The notes under the pieces were generated by a model, which was given only the letters and a program-made list of their open reading frames with translations, searched no databases and was not told the DNA's origin. Positions 23,987 through 32,717 of a DNA stretch of 33,840 bases are shown here, one piece after another. How positions within the stretch are numbered: the stretch's first letter is position 1; each line of letters starts with the position of its first letter. The stretch is from the IMG/VR virus record IMGVR_UViG_3300020457_000040, positions 1-33,840 of that record. One strand, 5' to 3'. This stretch comes from a virus. The position numbers and the translations under genes are program-made.

Positions 23987-26900
23987 ATGGCAGATTTTAA
24001 ACTAGGACGTATTAAATTTAAATGGAGAGGTGATTGGGCCGTATCAACTGGATACGTTATTGACGATATAGCTAAGTATGGTGGTAATACATATGTGTGT
24101 ATTCAAAATCACACTTCACCTGCTAACGAAAATGTATTTTATACTGATCCTGGAACATATACAAATTATTGGCAACTACACGGTGAGTCGCTTTTCTTCA
24201 AAGGCGATTACGCAAACGCAACTTGGTACAAATTAAACGACCTAGTTAAATACGGTGGTAAACAATATAGATGTACTACAGCTCATACATCATCAAGCAC
24301 AGTTTTAAATCAATCTAATTTTGAAGCATTAGTAGATGGATTAACATTTACAGGTGATTACGCTTCTTCAACTCAATACAAATTAAATGATATTGTTAAA
24401 TATGGTGGAAGACAATACCGTGTTACCACAGAGCATACATCAGCTGCTGGCGGTGACGCAAATATAGATTTATCAAAATTTACTCTTTATTCAGAAGGTT
24501 TAGCTTTTAGAGGCGACTTCCAAGTTTCAACATATTACAGATTAGATGACGTTGTTAAGTATGGTGCATATCAATATAAATGTTCTACTGCTCACACGTC
24601 TGGTGCTGCTCTATCAGATTTCGCAGAAGCTAACTTTACAGTTTATTCAGAAGGTTTACAATTTGAAGATAGTTATAACTCCGCAACAGTTTACTCAAAA
24701 GGTGATGTTGTAACCTACGGAGGATATTCTTACGTTTATATCAATTCAGCTGAAGCTGCAGGACAAACTCCTGCTGACAATGCTTATTGGGATGTTGTAA
24801 CCACAGGTTTCAATGCAACTGGTGTTTATTCACACGGTACATTATACAAAACTGGAGACACAGTTCAGTATGGTGGTAATTCTTACGTCTGTATATTAGA
24901 CGCACAAAACCAAAGACCAACAGCTGCAAATGGTACTGTTAACTCAACATACTGGAAAGGTGTTGTAGAAGGATTTAAATGGAGAGGAACTTACGATAGT
25001 TCAACAACTTATGAAATTGGTGATACAGTAAGATATAGTTCAAGTTCTTATGTACAAGTACAAGACCAGGTTACTGGTGTTCAACCAGGAACAGATTCAA
25101 CAAAATGGCAAGTACTTGCTCAAGGTGATACAGCTGCTGTATTAACTACAAGAGGTGATTTACTTTACCAAGATGTAGGTGGTGCTGCTAGATTACCTTT
25201 AGGACTTCCTGGTTCTGTTTTAACAAACGATGGAACAGATATTGTATGGAGTGGTATTTCAGGCAAAAACGTATTATGGGTTTCTCCTAGTGGTGTTGAT
25301 GGTTCAGCAGGAACAGAATCAATGCCTTATCAAACTCTTGCTTATGCATTAAAGAAAGCTAAGAAAGCTTCTATTAGAGAAGTTGAAACAATTTCAGGTG
25401 GTACTGGTGGAACATCAGGAACTTATGATGGTGCAAGAGGTATCTCATATAAAGAATTTACGGTTGCAACTACACCAACAACAACATCATTTACAATTAA
25501 TTTAGCAACATCAGCTTATGCTCATACTTATGTTGATGGTGGTTCAATTAGAAAATCAGATGACTCAACGTTAACGGTTACAAATGCACCTTACGATAAT
25601 AGTACAGGTATCATCACGATTACAACTTCAAACGTACACGGTTTATCAGCAACTGATAAAGTAAGAATTAGAGGTATGAATTATACTTGCGCTTTAGGTG
25701 CTAAAGTATATCCAGAAACTGGAAGTGATTCATACTATAGAGTAAATACTGCTACATCGCCAGTAACCGTTGAAATTGTAAACGGTGGATCGGATCACAC
25801 AGCAGGAGACAAAATTAGAGTTGATGGATCATTAATTGGTTCTGCTACAACTGCTTTAACTTTTGATGTTAAGAGTGTTGCAGGAGATATTGTTAGACTT
25901 AAAAATGGTACTTTCAAAGAAAAATTACCTTTAAGAGTTAAAGATGGTGTTTCAATTATCGGTGAATCATTAAGAAATACTAGAGTACAACCAAAAACTG
26001 GTACAGGTTCTCAAATCAAAACGGTTAAGGTAACAAAACAATTAGTTGGTGCAACAAACGGAATTTACAAATATTTACACGCTGATAAAGTTGAAAAATC
26101 ATTTACAGTTGCAAGTGTTACCAACTCAACAACTTTCGTTGTTAGTTTAGGAACTTCTGATTTTGTACATACATACATTGATGGTGGAACAGTTAGAGAT
26201 TCTAGCTATTCTCAATTTGATATATCAGACGCTCCTTATAATAACTCAACAGGTGATTTAACAATTACAACATCAATTAACCACGGATTATCTGCTAGTG
26301 ATGTTGTTAAGATTTCAGGAATTAGATATAGTTGTACAGAAGGAGAAAAAGTTTATCCAGAAGTTGGAAGTGGTGCAGTATTCAGCGTATTTGTATCAGG
26401 AAATATCGCAAAAGAAATTACAACATATCACGGTGGTGCAGGATATAATGTTAATGATGTAATTACATTAAAAGCTGCTGACGTTGGTAATGGTGGAGAT
26501 TTAGTATTAACTGTTGGATCATTAGAAGACAACAAAGCTTCAAACGAATTTTTATGTAATGATAGTAATAACATTAGAAATATGACATTAACAGGTCTTA
26601 CAGGAACTAAACTTTCTGGAGGATTATATCAAGCAACGGTAACAAGTTCAAACTCATTTACAGTACCTACTGAAACATCAGCACACGCTCACAATTATGT
26701 TAGTGGTGGTCACGTTATAGTAGAAGGTGCTGAAGGAACTACAGTTGCATTATCAAATTGTGCTTATGCTCACGCTACTGGAGAATTAACGGTAACAACT
26801 GGAACTAACCACGGATTAACAACAGGTGATTGGGTTACTCTAGGAAGAATGAAATGGAATATTACAGATGTAGGTGAAAGAGTTATACCAAAAGGTAATA

Positions 26901-28651
26901 TAATGGCTGCAGTTGCGTCATTAGACCCAGCAGGTAACATTAAAACTACTTCACCATATATACAAAACTGTACTTCTATAAATGCTGGTGCTTGTGGAGT
27001 ACAAGTTGACGGAAATTTACACGCAAAAACTCATACATCATCTTACAAGTCAATGCTACTTAATGACTTTACACAAATTAACAATGATGGTATGGGTATT
27101 CACATCTTAGGAAAAGGACGTTGTGAGGCAGTATCAGTATTCGTTTATTATGCAGAAAAAGCTATTTACGCTGAATCAGGTGGATTTATTAGAGGTCTAA
27201 ACTGCTCTCACGCATATGGAGAAAAAGCTTGTGTATCTTCTGGTACAGACGAAGACGAATCACCAGTAAGTATACGAACAAGAGGAATGATGTTGAAATA
27301 TGACGCAACAGGATTCCAAGGTGGTGCTACGGTTGCAGACATAGAGAATTCAATATCAACGCAAGGTCAAGGTACTGCTACAATAGAAGGTGCAAGTTCT
27401 GGTGCTACTGCTAGACTTTTCAGATTTAACGTATCACTACAATATTTACATATAGATAATATTAGTGGTGGTTTCATAGATAACGAAATTATTACAATTA
27501 CAAAAGAAGATTCATCAACATTCCAAGTACAATTATTTGAAAACTTTGGAGATAGTTCAAATGCTCAAGAAGGTCAAAGAGGACCTCTAATTGCAGTTAA
27601 ATCAGGATCTACAACGTTAAATGCTACAGGCATTATCAAATTAGCTTCTAACGTTAAATTTGCTGGTGATACAAAATACTATAGAGTTGGATTAGTATCA
27701 GAAGAAGATACTACAAACGGAACTGCTGTTGTTAGATTAACAGAAGACGTTGGAACAAGTAAAGCGAAAGATGAAAACGTGGTAACTGAAACAAGTTCAG
27801 GTTTCTCTAACATTCGTTTAACTGGTCACGATTTCTTATCAATTGGTACTGGTGATGTTATAACTACAAATTATCCAGGAACACCTTCTCAACCTGCTGA
27901 CCAATCAGATGAAGTTATTGAAGAAGATGGTGGTCGTGTATATTGGGTATCAACCGACCAACAAGGGGACTTTAGAGTTGGAGAATTATTTAAAATTGAA
28001 CAGGCAACTGGTTCAGCAACTCTTAACGCAGACGCCTTTAACCTTTCAGGATTAAGTGAATTAAGACTTGGTTCTATTGGTGCCGAATTAGGTGCTGCTA
28101 TCAACGAATTTAGTACAGATGAAACATTAGGCGGAAACTCAAACAACGCTGTACCTACTGAAAATGCTATGTTAGGATATATGACAAGAGATAAAGCAGG
28201 TACTGGAGGTTGGGTTCCACCAACAGGAACAACAGCACAAAGACCTGTAGGAGGTTCTTTATTTGCTGGTCAATTAAGATACAATACATCTTTAGTTGCT
28301 TGGGAAGGTTATAACGGATCATCTTGGACAGGTTTAGGAGGCGGAACTCCTTGGTCAACAATTACTGGTGATGGTTCAACTACAACTACAGCAGAAAGTA
28401 ATCAAAGATTTTTAGTAGATACTACTTCATATGAAACTACAATTAATTTACCTGCTAGTCCACTAGTTGGAGATTCAGTTGTATTTTTAGATTTAGCAGG
28501 AACGTTCCAAAGCAATAAATTAACCGTTGGCAGAAATGGTAAGAAAATTATGAACCTTACAGAAGATATGACTGCTGAAACGAATCACGCAGGATTCACT
28601 TTAGTATATACTGGTCCTACGTACGGTTGGAAATTAGTAGAGGTTGCGTAA
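23987..28651 (+). CDS. Giant tail-fibre-like protein, 1554 aa, with CBM-like repeats and beta-rich modules
   Basis: Preceded by AAGGAAAAAGAGAGC as ribosome binding site. Residues 11-379 hold seven repeats of about 50 aa with the pattern G.y...t.Y..nD.V.YgG..Y.c...HTS, resembling CBM5/12 chitin-binding-like modules. A segment near 380-420 (TTRGDLLYQD) leads to a long Ser/Thr/Gly-rich beta region. That region holds three copies of an 80-aa module (nt about 25486, 26131 and 26656) with HTYVDGG or HNYVSGG starts and NHGLSA or NHGLTT cores. Later, residues around 980-1100 (NCTSINAGACGVQVDGNLHA) look like a right-handed beta-helix rung set. The C-terminal domain (SNKLTVGRNGKKIM and on) is shared with the protein at 30180. 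Most likely a receptor-binding fibre. Confidence 0.8.
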   Translation: MADFKLGRIKFKWRGDWAVSTGYVIDDIAKYGGNTYVCIQNHTSPANENVFYTDPGTYTNYWQLHGESLFFKGDYANATWYKLNDLVKYGGKQYRCTTAHTSSSTVLNQSNFEALVDGLTFTGDYASSTQYKLNDIVKYGGRQYRVTTEHTSAAGGDANIDLSKFTLYSEGLAFRGDFQVSTYYRLDDVVKYGAYQYKCSTAHTSGAALSDFAEANFTVYSEGLQFEDSYNSATVYSKGDVVTYGGYSYVYINSAEAAGQTPADNAYWDVVTTGFNATGVYSHGTLYKTGDTVQYGGNSYVCILDAQNQRPTAANGTVNSTYWKGVVEGFKWRGTYDSSTTYEIGDTVRYSSSSYVQVQDQVTGVQPGTDSTKWQVLAQGDTAAVLTTRGDLLYQDVGGAARLPLGLPGSVLTNDGTDIVWSGISGKNVLWVSPSGVDGSAGTESMPYQTLAYALKKAKKASIREVETISGGTGGTSGTYDGARGISYKEFTVATTPTTTSFTINLATSAYAHTYVDGGSIRKSDDSTLTVTNAPYDNSTGIITITTSNVHGLSATDKVRIRGMNYTCALGAKVYPETGSDSYYRVNTATSPVTVEIVNGGSDHTAGDKIRVDGSLIGSATTALTFDVKSVAGDIVRLKNGTFKEKLPLRVKDGVSIIGESLRNTRVQPKTGTGSQIKTVKVTKQLVGATNGIYKYLHADKVEKSFTVASVTNSTTFVVSLGTSDFVHTYIDGGTVRDSSYSQFDISDAPYNNSTGDLTITTSINHGLSASDVVKISGIRYSCTEGEKVYPEVGSGAVFSVFVSGNIAKEITTYHGGAGYNVNDVITLKAADVGNGGDLVLTVGSLEDNKASNEFLCNDSNNIRNMTLTGLTGTKLSGGLYQATVTSSNSFTVPTETSAHAHNYVSGGHVIVEGAEGTTVALSNCAYAHATGELTVTTGTNHGLTTGDWVTLGRMKWNITDVGERVIPKGNIMAAVASLDPAGNIKTTSPYIQNCTSINAGACGVQVDGNLHAKTHTSSYKSMLLNDFTQINNDGMGIHILGKGRCEAVSVFVYYAEKAIYAESGGFIRGLNCSHAYGEKACVSSGTDEDESPVSIRTRGMMLKYDATGFQGGATVADIENSISTQGQGTATIEGASSGATARLFRFNVSLQYLHIDNISGGFIDNEIITITKEDSSTFQVQLFENFGDSSNAQEGQRGPLIAVKSGSTTLNATGIIKLASNVKFAGDTKYYRVGLVSEEDTTNGTAVVRLTEDVGTSKAKDENVVTETSSGFSNIRLTGHDFLSIGTGDVITTNYPGTPSQPADQSDEVIEEDGGRVYWVSTDQQGDFRVGELFKIEQATGSATLNADAFNLSGLSELRLGSIGAELGAAINEFSTDETLGGNSNNAVPTENAMLGYMTRDKAGTGGWVPPTGTTAQRPVGGSLFAGQLRYNTSLVAWEGYNGSSWTGLGGGTPWSTITGDGSTTTTAESNQRFLVDTTSYETTINLPASPLVGDSVVFLDLAGTFQSNKLTVGRNGKKIMNLTEDMTAETNHAGFTLVYTGPTYGWKLVEVA
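24017..25123 (+). repeat. Seven tandem CBM5/12-like coding repeats
   Basis: Seven diverged protein-level repeats of about 50 residues at the N-terminus of the giant fibre. Invariant features are a leading G/D-Y, Y..gD.V.YgG..Y.C and a following HTS. Repeats 2, 3 and 4 are closest to each other; 5-7 are more diverged and lose the HTS. A single diverged copy occurs in the protein at 30180. They may bind a polysaccharide or act as stalk beads. Confidence 0.75.
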
Positions 28652-28654
28652 TAA

Positions 28655-28662
28655 TATAAATA
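28655..28662 (+). promoter_or_regulatory. T4-type late promoter box
   Basis: Exact TATAAATA in the 29-base gap after the giant fibre gene. The predicted +1 is near 28668, giving a 13-base leader with AGAGATTAATC before the ATG at 28681. Confidence 0.7.
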
Positions 28663-28680
28663 TAGGATAGAGATTAATCA

Positions 28681-30120
28681 ATGAGTAAACTAACACAATT
28701 TACAGTAACAGGAAAAGAAAAAGATGACTTCTATGGATTTCATAGAGTTGCTCCTTCACAAACTATAAACAGAACCGTAAAAAAAGTTAACGGTAACGAA
28801 GCTGTTTTTGAATATTCTTTAGGTACAGCATATACAGTTTCAACTGCTACTTTTATAGACGCATATTCTATTCAAGATGACACAGGTGGTAATGCTTCTT
28901 GTATGAAATTTAATAACAACGGTACAAAAATGTATATCGTTGATACAGAATTACAAAAAATAAGTGAATACGAATTAGGAACTGCTTATGATGTTTCTAC
29001 AGCATATTGGAGAACACACAAATTTGTAAAAAGTGAAGATTTAGCACCAACTGGATTTGCTTTTAATGGTGATGGAACAAAAATGTATGTTGTAGGTACT
29101 GGTGGTAATGCAGAAGCAGGTATCGCAGCTAACCAAGTTAATGAATATGCTCTATCTTCAGCTTATCAAGTTGAAACAGCAACTTGGACAGACAGATTTT
29201 CAGTTAACGGACAAGACACACAACCAAGAGATATATATTTCAATAACGTTGCTAGAGGTGCAGTAAATCCAGGTGGGTTAATGTTCCTTGTAGGTCAAAA
29301 CGGTAATGATATTAATGAATATCTATTGGGAACTGAATATGACGCAAGTACAGCTTCTTTTGTAGACTCACACGATATTACTACTCAAACAACTACAGCT
29401 GTTGGATTAGGATTTGATGATGATGGAGACCGTATGTATGTTATTGGAAATGGTGATAACAAAGTACATCAATATCCATTGGTAACAAATTTTGACGTTT
29501 CTACTACACAAGCTTTAACTGCTTCATATACTTTCGCCACAAACTCAATTAATGCTAGAGGATTTGCTTTCAATAATGACGGAACTAAAATGTTTGTTGT
29601 TGGAGACGCTGGAAAATTTATTATTGACAATGGAGATGATGAATTACCTATCACTCACATAGCAAGAACAAATAATATTATGAGATTTCTTGAAGGAAAT
29701 ACATACAAATTTGATGTATCAGACAACAGTATGACAGACCAATTATTAAAATTTTCTACTACAAAAGATGGTACTATTGGAGGAGGAACTGAATATACAA
29801 CAAACGTAACCTCATCTGGAACTGCTGGTTCTGGTGGTGCATATGTTCAAATAGTTGTTCCTGCAAAAACACCAAGTCCAAATGCTGGGGATGCTGTTAG
29901 TAAGTTATTCTATTATGGTCCTGCAGGTGGTATGGGTGCTGAAATATTTACACCTGAACACAAAGGAGAGTTGCAAATTACATATACTAACGGTTCAGAC
30001 GATATAGAAACTCGTTATGAAACTCAAAATCAAGAAGATATATTTGAGGATAGTTTCTTTTTAAGAGCTGGGTTAACTTTTAGTATAGATAATGGGGATT
30101 TAAAAGTAGAATTAAATTAA
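28681..30120 (+). CDS. Fibre protein with beta-propeller-like repeats and cupredoxin-like domain, 479 aa
   Basis: Residues about 43-315 contain five repeats with two recurring phrases, 'eY.LGTaYdvSTAt' and 'NNDGTKMyVVG' (variants GTKMYIVD, GTKMYVVG, GLMFLVG, DRMYVIG, GTKMFVVG), spaced 50-60 residues as in beta-propeller blades. After this, residues about 335-430 (FLEGNTYKFDVSDNSM, GGTEYTTNVTSSGTAG, LFYYGPAGGMG) match a plastocyanin-like domain frequent in marine phage and metagenome proteins, but the usual Cys/His copper ligands are missing, so it is probably structural. The leader has a late promoter. An adhesin role is inferred. Confidence 0.65.
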   Translation: MSKLTQFTVTGKEKDDFYGFHRVAPSQTINRTVKKVNGNEAVFEYSLGTAYTVSTATFIDAYSIQDDTGGNASCMKFNNNGTKMYIVDTELQKISEYELGTAYDVSTAYWRTHKFVKSEDLAPTGFAFNGDGTKMYVVGTGGNAEAGIAANQVNEYALSSAYQVETATWTDRFSVNGQDTQPRDIYFNNVARGAVNPGGLMFLVGQNGNDINEYLLGTEYDASTASFVDSHDITTQTTTAVGLGFDDDGDRMYVIGNGDNKVHQYPLVTNFDVSTTQALTASYTFATNSINARGFAFNNDGTKMFVVGDAGKFIIDNGDDELPITHIARTNNIMRFLEGNTYKFDVSDNSMTDQLLKFSTTKDGTIGGGTEYTTNVTSSGTAGSGGAYVQIVVPAKTPSPNAGDAVSKLFYYGPAGGMGAEIFTPEHKGELQITYTNGSDDIETRYETQNQEDIFEDSFFLRAGLTFSIDNGDLKVELN

Positions 30121-30150
30121 AAAAATTATAAAAGTAGAGAGAGGAACTAT

Positions 30151-30164
30151 TATAAATATAAATA
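30151..30164 (+). promoter_or_regulatory. Two overlapping T4-type late promoter boxes
   Basis: TATAAATA at 30151-30158 and again at 30157-30164, sharing two bases, in the 59-base gap before 30180. Predicted start points lie near 30164 and 30170. The purine run AAGGAAA at 30164-30170 serves as ribosome binding site. Confidence 0.7.
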
Positions 30165-30179
30165 AGGAAACATAGAATT

Positions 30180-30806
30180 ATGGCAACGATAAATTTAGGA
30201 AGAATTAAACCAGTATTTCAAGGGGCATATAACGGCTCTACTGCTTACGTAGTAGATGACATAGTTACCTCTGGTGGTGAAACTTTTATTTGCATTTTAG
30301 CTTCAACTGGGAACGCTACTTCAAATGCAACATATTGGACAAAACTAGCAAAAAAAGGTGATGATGTAACCCAACTAACTACACACGGAGATATGCTTTT
30401 TAGAGGCGCTTCTGGTGTTGAAAGATTAGGCGCAGGTTCATCAGGACAAGTTTTACAAACAAAAGGTTCTTCTGCTGATCCTATATGGGCTTCAGCAACT
30501 GGAATTACTTGGACAACTAAAACAGCTAACTTTACTGCCGTATCTGGTGGTGCTTATATCTGTAATACAGGTGGTGGAGCATTTACTTGTACTTTACCAG
30601 CAACTCCTTCTGATAACGATTATATAATAATCGCAGATGGTATGGGAAAATGGAAAGACGCTAACTTAACAGTTGCAAGAAACGGACAAAATTTAGCAGG
30701 TGTTGCTGAAGATTTAGTTTGTGATTCTAAATATGCTACTTTAAGATTAACATACAAAACTACGCCAGATGTTACCTCATCATATATCGGATGGGTATTA
30801 ACATAA
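30180..30806 (+). CDS. Miniature fibre protein, 208 aa, sharing end domains with the giant fibre
   Basis: N-terminal MATINLGRIKPVFQGAYNGS matches the start of the giant fibre (MADFKLGRIKFKWRGDW), and it has one copy of the CBM5/12-like repeat (TAYVVDDIVTSGGETFICIL). The segment LTTHGDMLFRGASGVERLG, then GQVLQTKG, matches that region of the giant fibre (LTTRGDLLYQD...), and the C-terminal part (LTVARNGQNLAGVAEDL) matches its C-terminal LTVGRNGKKIMNLTEDM. The 1100-residue middle of the giant fibre is absent. Preceded by late promoters. It may be a short fibre or a tail-end module for exchange. Confidence 0.75.
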   Translation: MATINLGRIKPVFQGAYNGSTAYVVDDIVTSGGETFICILASTGNATSNATYWTKLAKKGDDVTQLTTHGDMLFRGASGVERLGAGSSGQVLQTKGSSADPIWASATGITWTTKTANFTAVSGGAYICNTGGGAFTCTLPATPSDNDYIIIADGMGKWKDANLTVARNGQNLAGVAEDLVCDSKYATLRLTYKTTPDVTSSYIGWVLT

Positions 30807-30831
30807 AATTAAAAATGAAGAGTTTAACTAA

Positions 30832-30839
30832 TATAAATA
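30832..30839 (+). promoter_or_regulatory. T4-type late promoter box
   Basis: Exact TATAAATA in the 69-base gap between 30806 and 30876. The predicted +1 is near 30845, giving a 31-base leader with AAGAGAGGGAA as ribosome binding site. It would drive the putative adhesin, the small protein at 32400 and possibly the heme oxygenase. Confidence 0.7.
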
Positions 30840-30875
30840 GTTTAATAGAAAATTTAAGAGAGGGAATATAAAACA

Positions 30876-32375
30876 ATGCCAAATCTATCTAATTTATTAG
30901 GTTCAAGCGGAAGCTCTATTGACCACAGAAAAGAAGGATTACCTCTTTTCGGACTATGGGGCGATAGTGGAGACCAAAACACAAATATGAACTACAGAAT
31001 CTATGATTCTGGTTACAAAAACGTCGGATCACCTTGGGGTGCTGTATGTAATAGTACAACTAACTACAGATTTGGAATTCTTGGAGACGCCTCTCACGCT
31101 TACAATATGAATGACCACGGTACAGACGTATCACACTCAAATTTAACTTCACAAAATTATTCAGACTGGACAAAATGGATATCATCAACATACCAATGTG
31201 ACCAATATCCACACGCACAGTATTACACATCTTCAAGAGATGGATTTATTTCATTCCATTCTTATCACCACATTACTAGTGGATTTGAATGGCAAGTAGG
31301 TTGGACTAAAATTAACCACGTGTTACCTGAAGGTATCAGACCTAGAAGAATGTTTTGTAATAGAAGAAACTCATTAAGAGAAATGAACATAGGAAATAAC
31401 TCTTGCGCTAACATTGACCACTATGATTACACTTCTCACAAATTAGATAACACAGATACTTACGCAATTGGAACTGGTTATAACGAATCAACTAAAATGT
31501 TAGTTATGGTTCACTCGCAAGACGAAGGTTCTTCAACTGCTAAAACAATTCACGTGTTTAAGTCTTCAAAATGCTTAAACAAAGTAGATAGAATTAAAGA
31601 TTACTTTGACAACTTAACTGGTACTGAATACTTTACTGGTACTTGGACAACAGATAACAATAGAGATATGACTGTTGTTGTTGGTAATAACAATTGGGTT
31701 GGATTTGGACACAAAAACGGTAACTCAATGAGATATGCTGCTTTTGATTGTACTATAGGTACAAGTCTTGGAACAACTGATACAGCTAGAATATTTGATA
31801 GCTGGCAAGATTTCCAAGGTTCAACAACTACATCTTACGGTGCAAACCAAGGTTCTGGATACTACACTAAATTTAATACAACTTGGGATGGTACTTGGGG
31901 AATGATTTATGCTCCATACTACTACTACGGTTGTGGAATTAACGGTTGGTGTATGTCATTGCAAAATCCTAGAAAATTCATAAGTGTAAACGAAACAAAA
32001 TCAAGTAGAAGTAATCCTTATATGGCTTGGGGAAGAACAGGTTTCCACGGAGGTTGGTCAGACAACACCGACGGAGATACTATGAGAGTTTACTCTTGGT
32101 CTTTTGATCCAACAGATTCAGACCATACAACTACTACAAAAGTTTATCAAGGTGGATCATCTGGAGATGATGTTGTAAGAAACGATAACGCTCACCAAGG
32201 TTCAGCTACGGTAACTAATAAAACTGGTAACGTTGGATTATCTGCTAACAGATGTTTCTTAACTGGAGGTTACCACTCAACTTGTTATCCAAAAATGATG
32301 CAAATAGACTGGTGGGGTAATTTTGGAAATTCAGATAGTACCTACGGTGGTAACGGTTTTAATACAGCTACTTAA
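30876..32375 (+). CDS. Putative adhesin or fibre-tip protein, 499 aa, Cys- and aromatic-rich
   Basis: Family not recognised. Composition is unlike its neighbours: ten cysteines spread through the chain, many Trp, Tyr and His, and Asn/Gly-rich loops. Examples are QYPHAQYYTSSRDGF, SYHHITSGFEWQVGW and YAPYYYYGCGINGWCMS. Tyr, Asn and His codons are mostly C-ending (for example four TAC in a row near 31918), unlike the T-ending codons of most of the window, which suggests high expression or separate origin. There is no signal peptide and no enzyme motif. It begins MPNLSNLLGSSGSSIDHRKE after a late promoter. Placed last of the fibre genes, so a receptor-binding tip is a reasonable inference. Confidence 0.6.
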   Translation: MPNLSNLLGSSGSSIDHRKEGLPLFGLWGDSGDQNTNMNYRIYDSGYKNVGSPWGAVCNSTTNYRFGILGDASHAYNMNDHGTDVSHSNLTSQNYSDWTKWISSTYQCDQYPHAQYYTSSRDGFISFHSYHHITSGFEWQVGWTKINHVLPEGIRPRRMFCNRRNSLREMNIGNNSCANIDHYDYTSHKLDNTDTYAIGTGYNESTKMLVMVHSQDEGSSTAKTIHVFKSSKCLNKVDRIKDYFDNLTGTEYFTGTWTTDNNRDMTVVVGNNNWVGFGHKNGNSMRYAAFDCTIGTSLGTTDTARIFDSWQDFQGSTTTSYGANQGSGYYTKFNTTWDGTWGMIYAPYYYYGCGINGWCMSLQNPRKFISVNETKSSRSNPYMAWGRTGFHGGWSDNTDGDTMRVYSWSFDPTDSDHTTTTKVYQGGSSGDDVVRNDNAHQGSATVTNKTGNVGLSANRCFLTGGYHSTCYPKMMQIDWWGNFGNSDSTYGGNGFNTAT

Positions 32376-32399
32376 TAAGGAATAAGGAGATAAGAAAAA

Positions 32400-32684
32400 A
32401 TGGCAACATTATATTTTAATACTGAAACAAATAAAGTTTTCTCAGCTAATGCGGTTACAGGAGACGAAGCTGTTTCACAAGGAAGAGCAATCAAAGTTGA
32501 TAGTGCTCCTGACGGAATTGAACAGTGGAGAATGACTTATAATCCTAGTACAAAAGCTGTAGATGTATACGCAGATGGACAAGACGAAGCTGCTGCTCAA
32601 GCTCAAAGACAAACAGATGACGAAACACAAGCTGCTGCTGACAAGAAAAAAATGGACGAAGAAGCGGCTGCTGCTGCTGGTTAA
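32400..32684 (+). CDS. Small structural-type protein, 94 aa, with Ala/Glu-rich C-terminus
   Basis: Starts MATLYFNTETNKVFSANAVT after the ribosome binding site AAGGAGATAAG. The first 60 residues are probably a beta-rich domain (EQWRMTYNPSTKAVDVYADG), and the last 35 form an Ala/Gln/Glu/Lys helix (DEAAAQAQRQTDDETQAAAD, then KKKMDEEAAAAAG), likely a coiled coil. It could be a fibre chaperone, adaptor or trimerising partner of the preceding adhesin, with which it shares a transcript. No homologue is recognised. Confidence 0.65.
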   Translation: MATLYFNTETNKVFSANAVTGDEAVSQGRAIKVDSAPDGIEQWRMTYNPSTKAVDVYADGQDEAAAQAQRQTDDETQAAADKKKMDEEAAAAAG

Positions 32685-32717
32685 TAGCTAGTCTAAATCG
32701 CTGGATTATATTATGTT

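Noticed and set aside
24017-25123. Repetitive region as a possible CRISPR-like array
   Set aside because: Repeats are coding, in frame, diverged at DNA level, and lie in an uninterrupted 1554-codon gene.
30821-30845. Small inverted repeat (AACTA / TAGTT) around the late box at 30832
   Set aside because: Five-base AT-only arms overlapping the box; expected by chance in such sequence.
32685-32717. Possible terminator between the 94-aa protein and heme oxygenase
   Set aside because: No stable G+C stem followed by a T-run could be found; the other gaps were also without a convincing hairpin.
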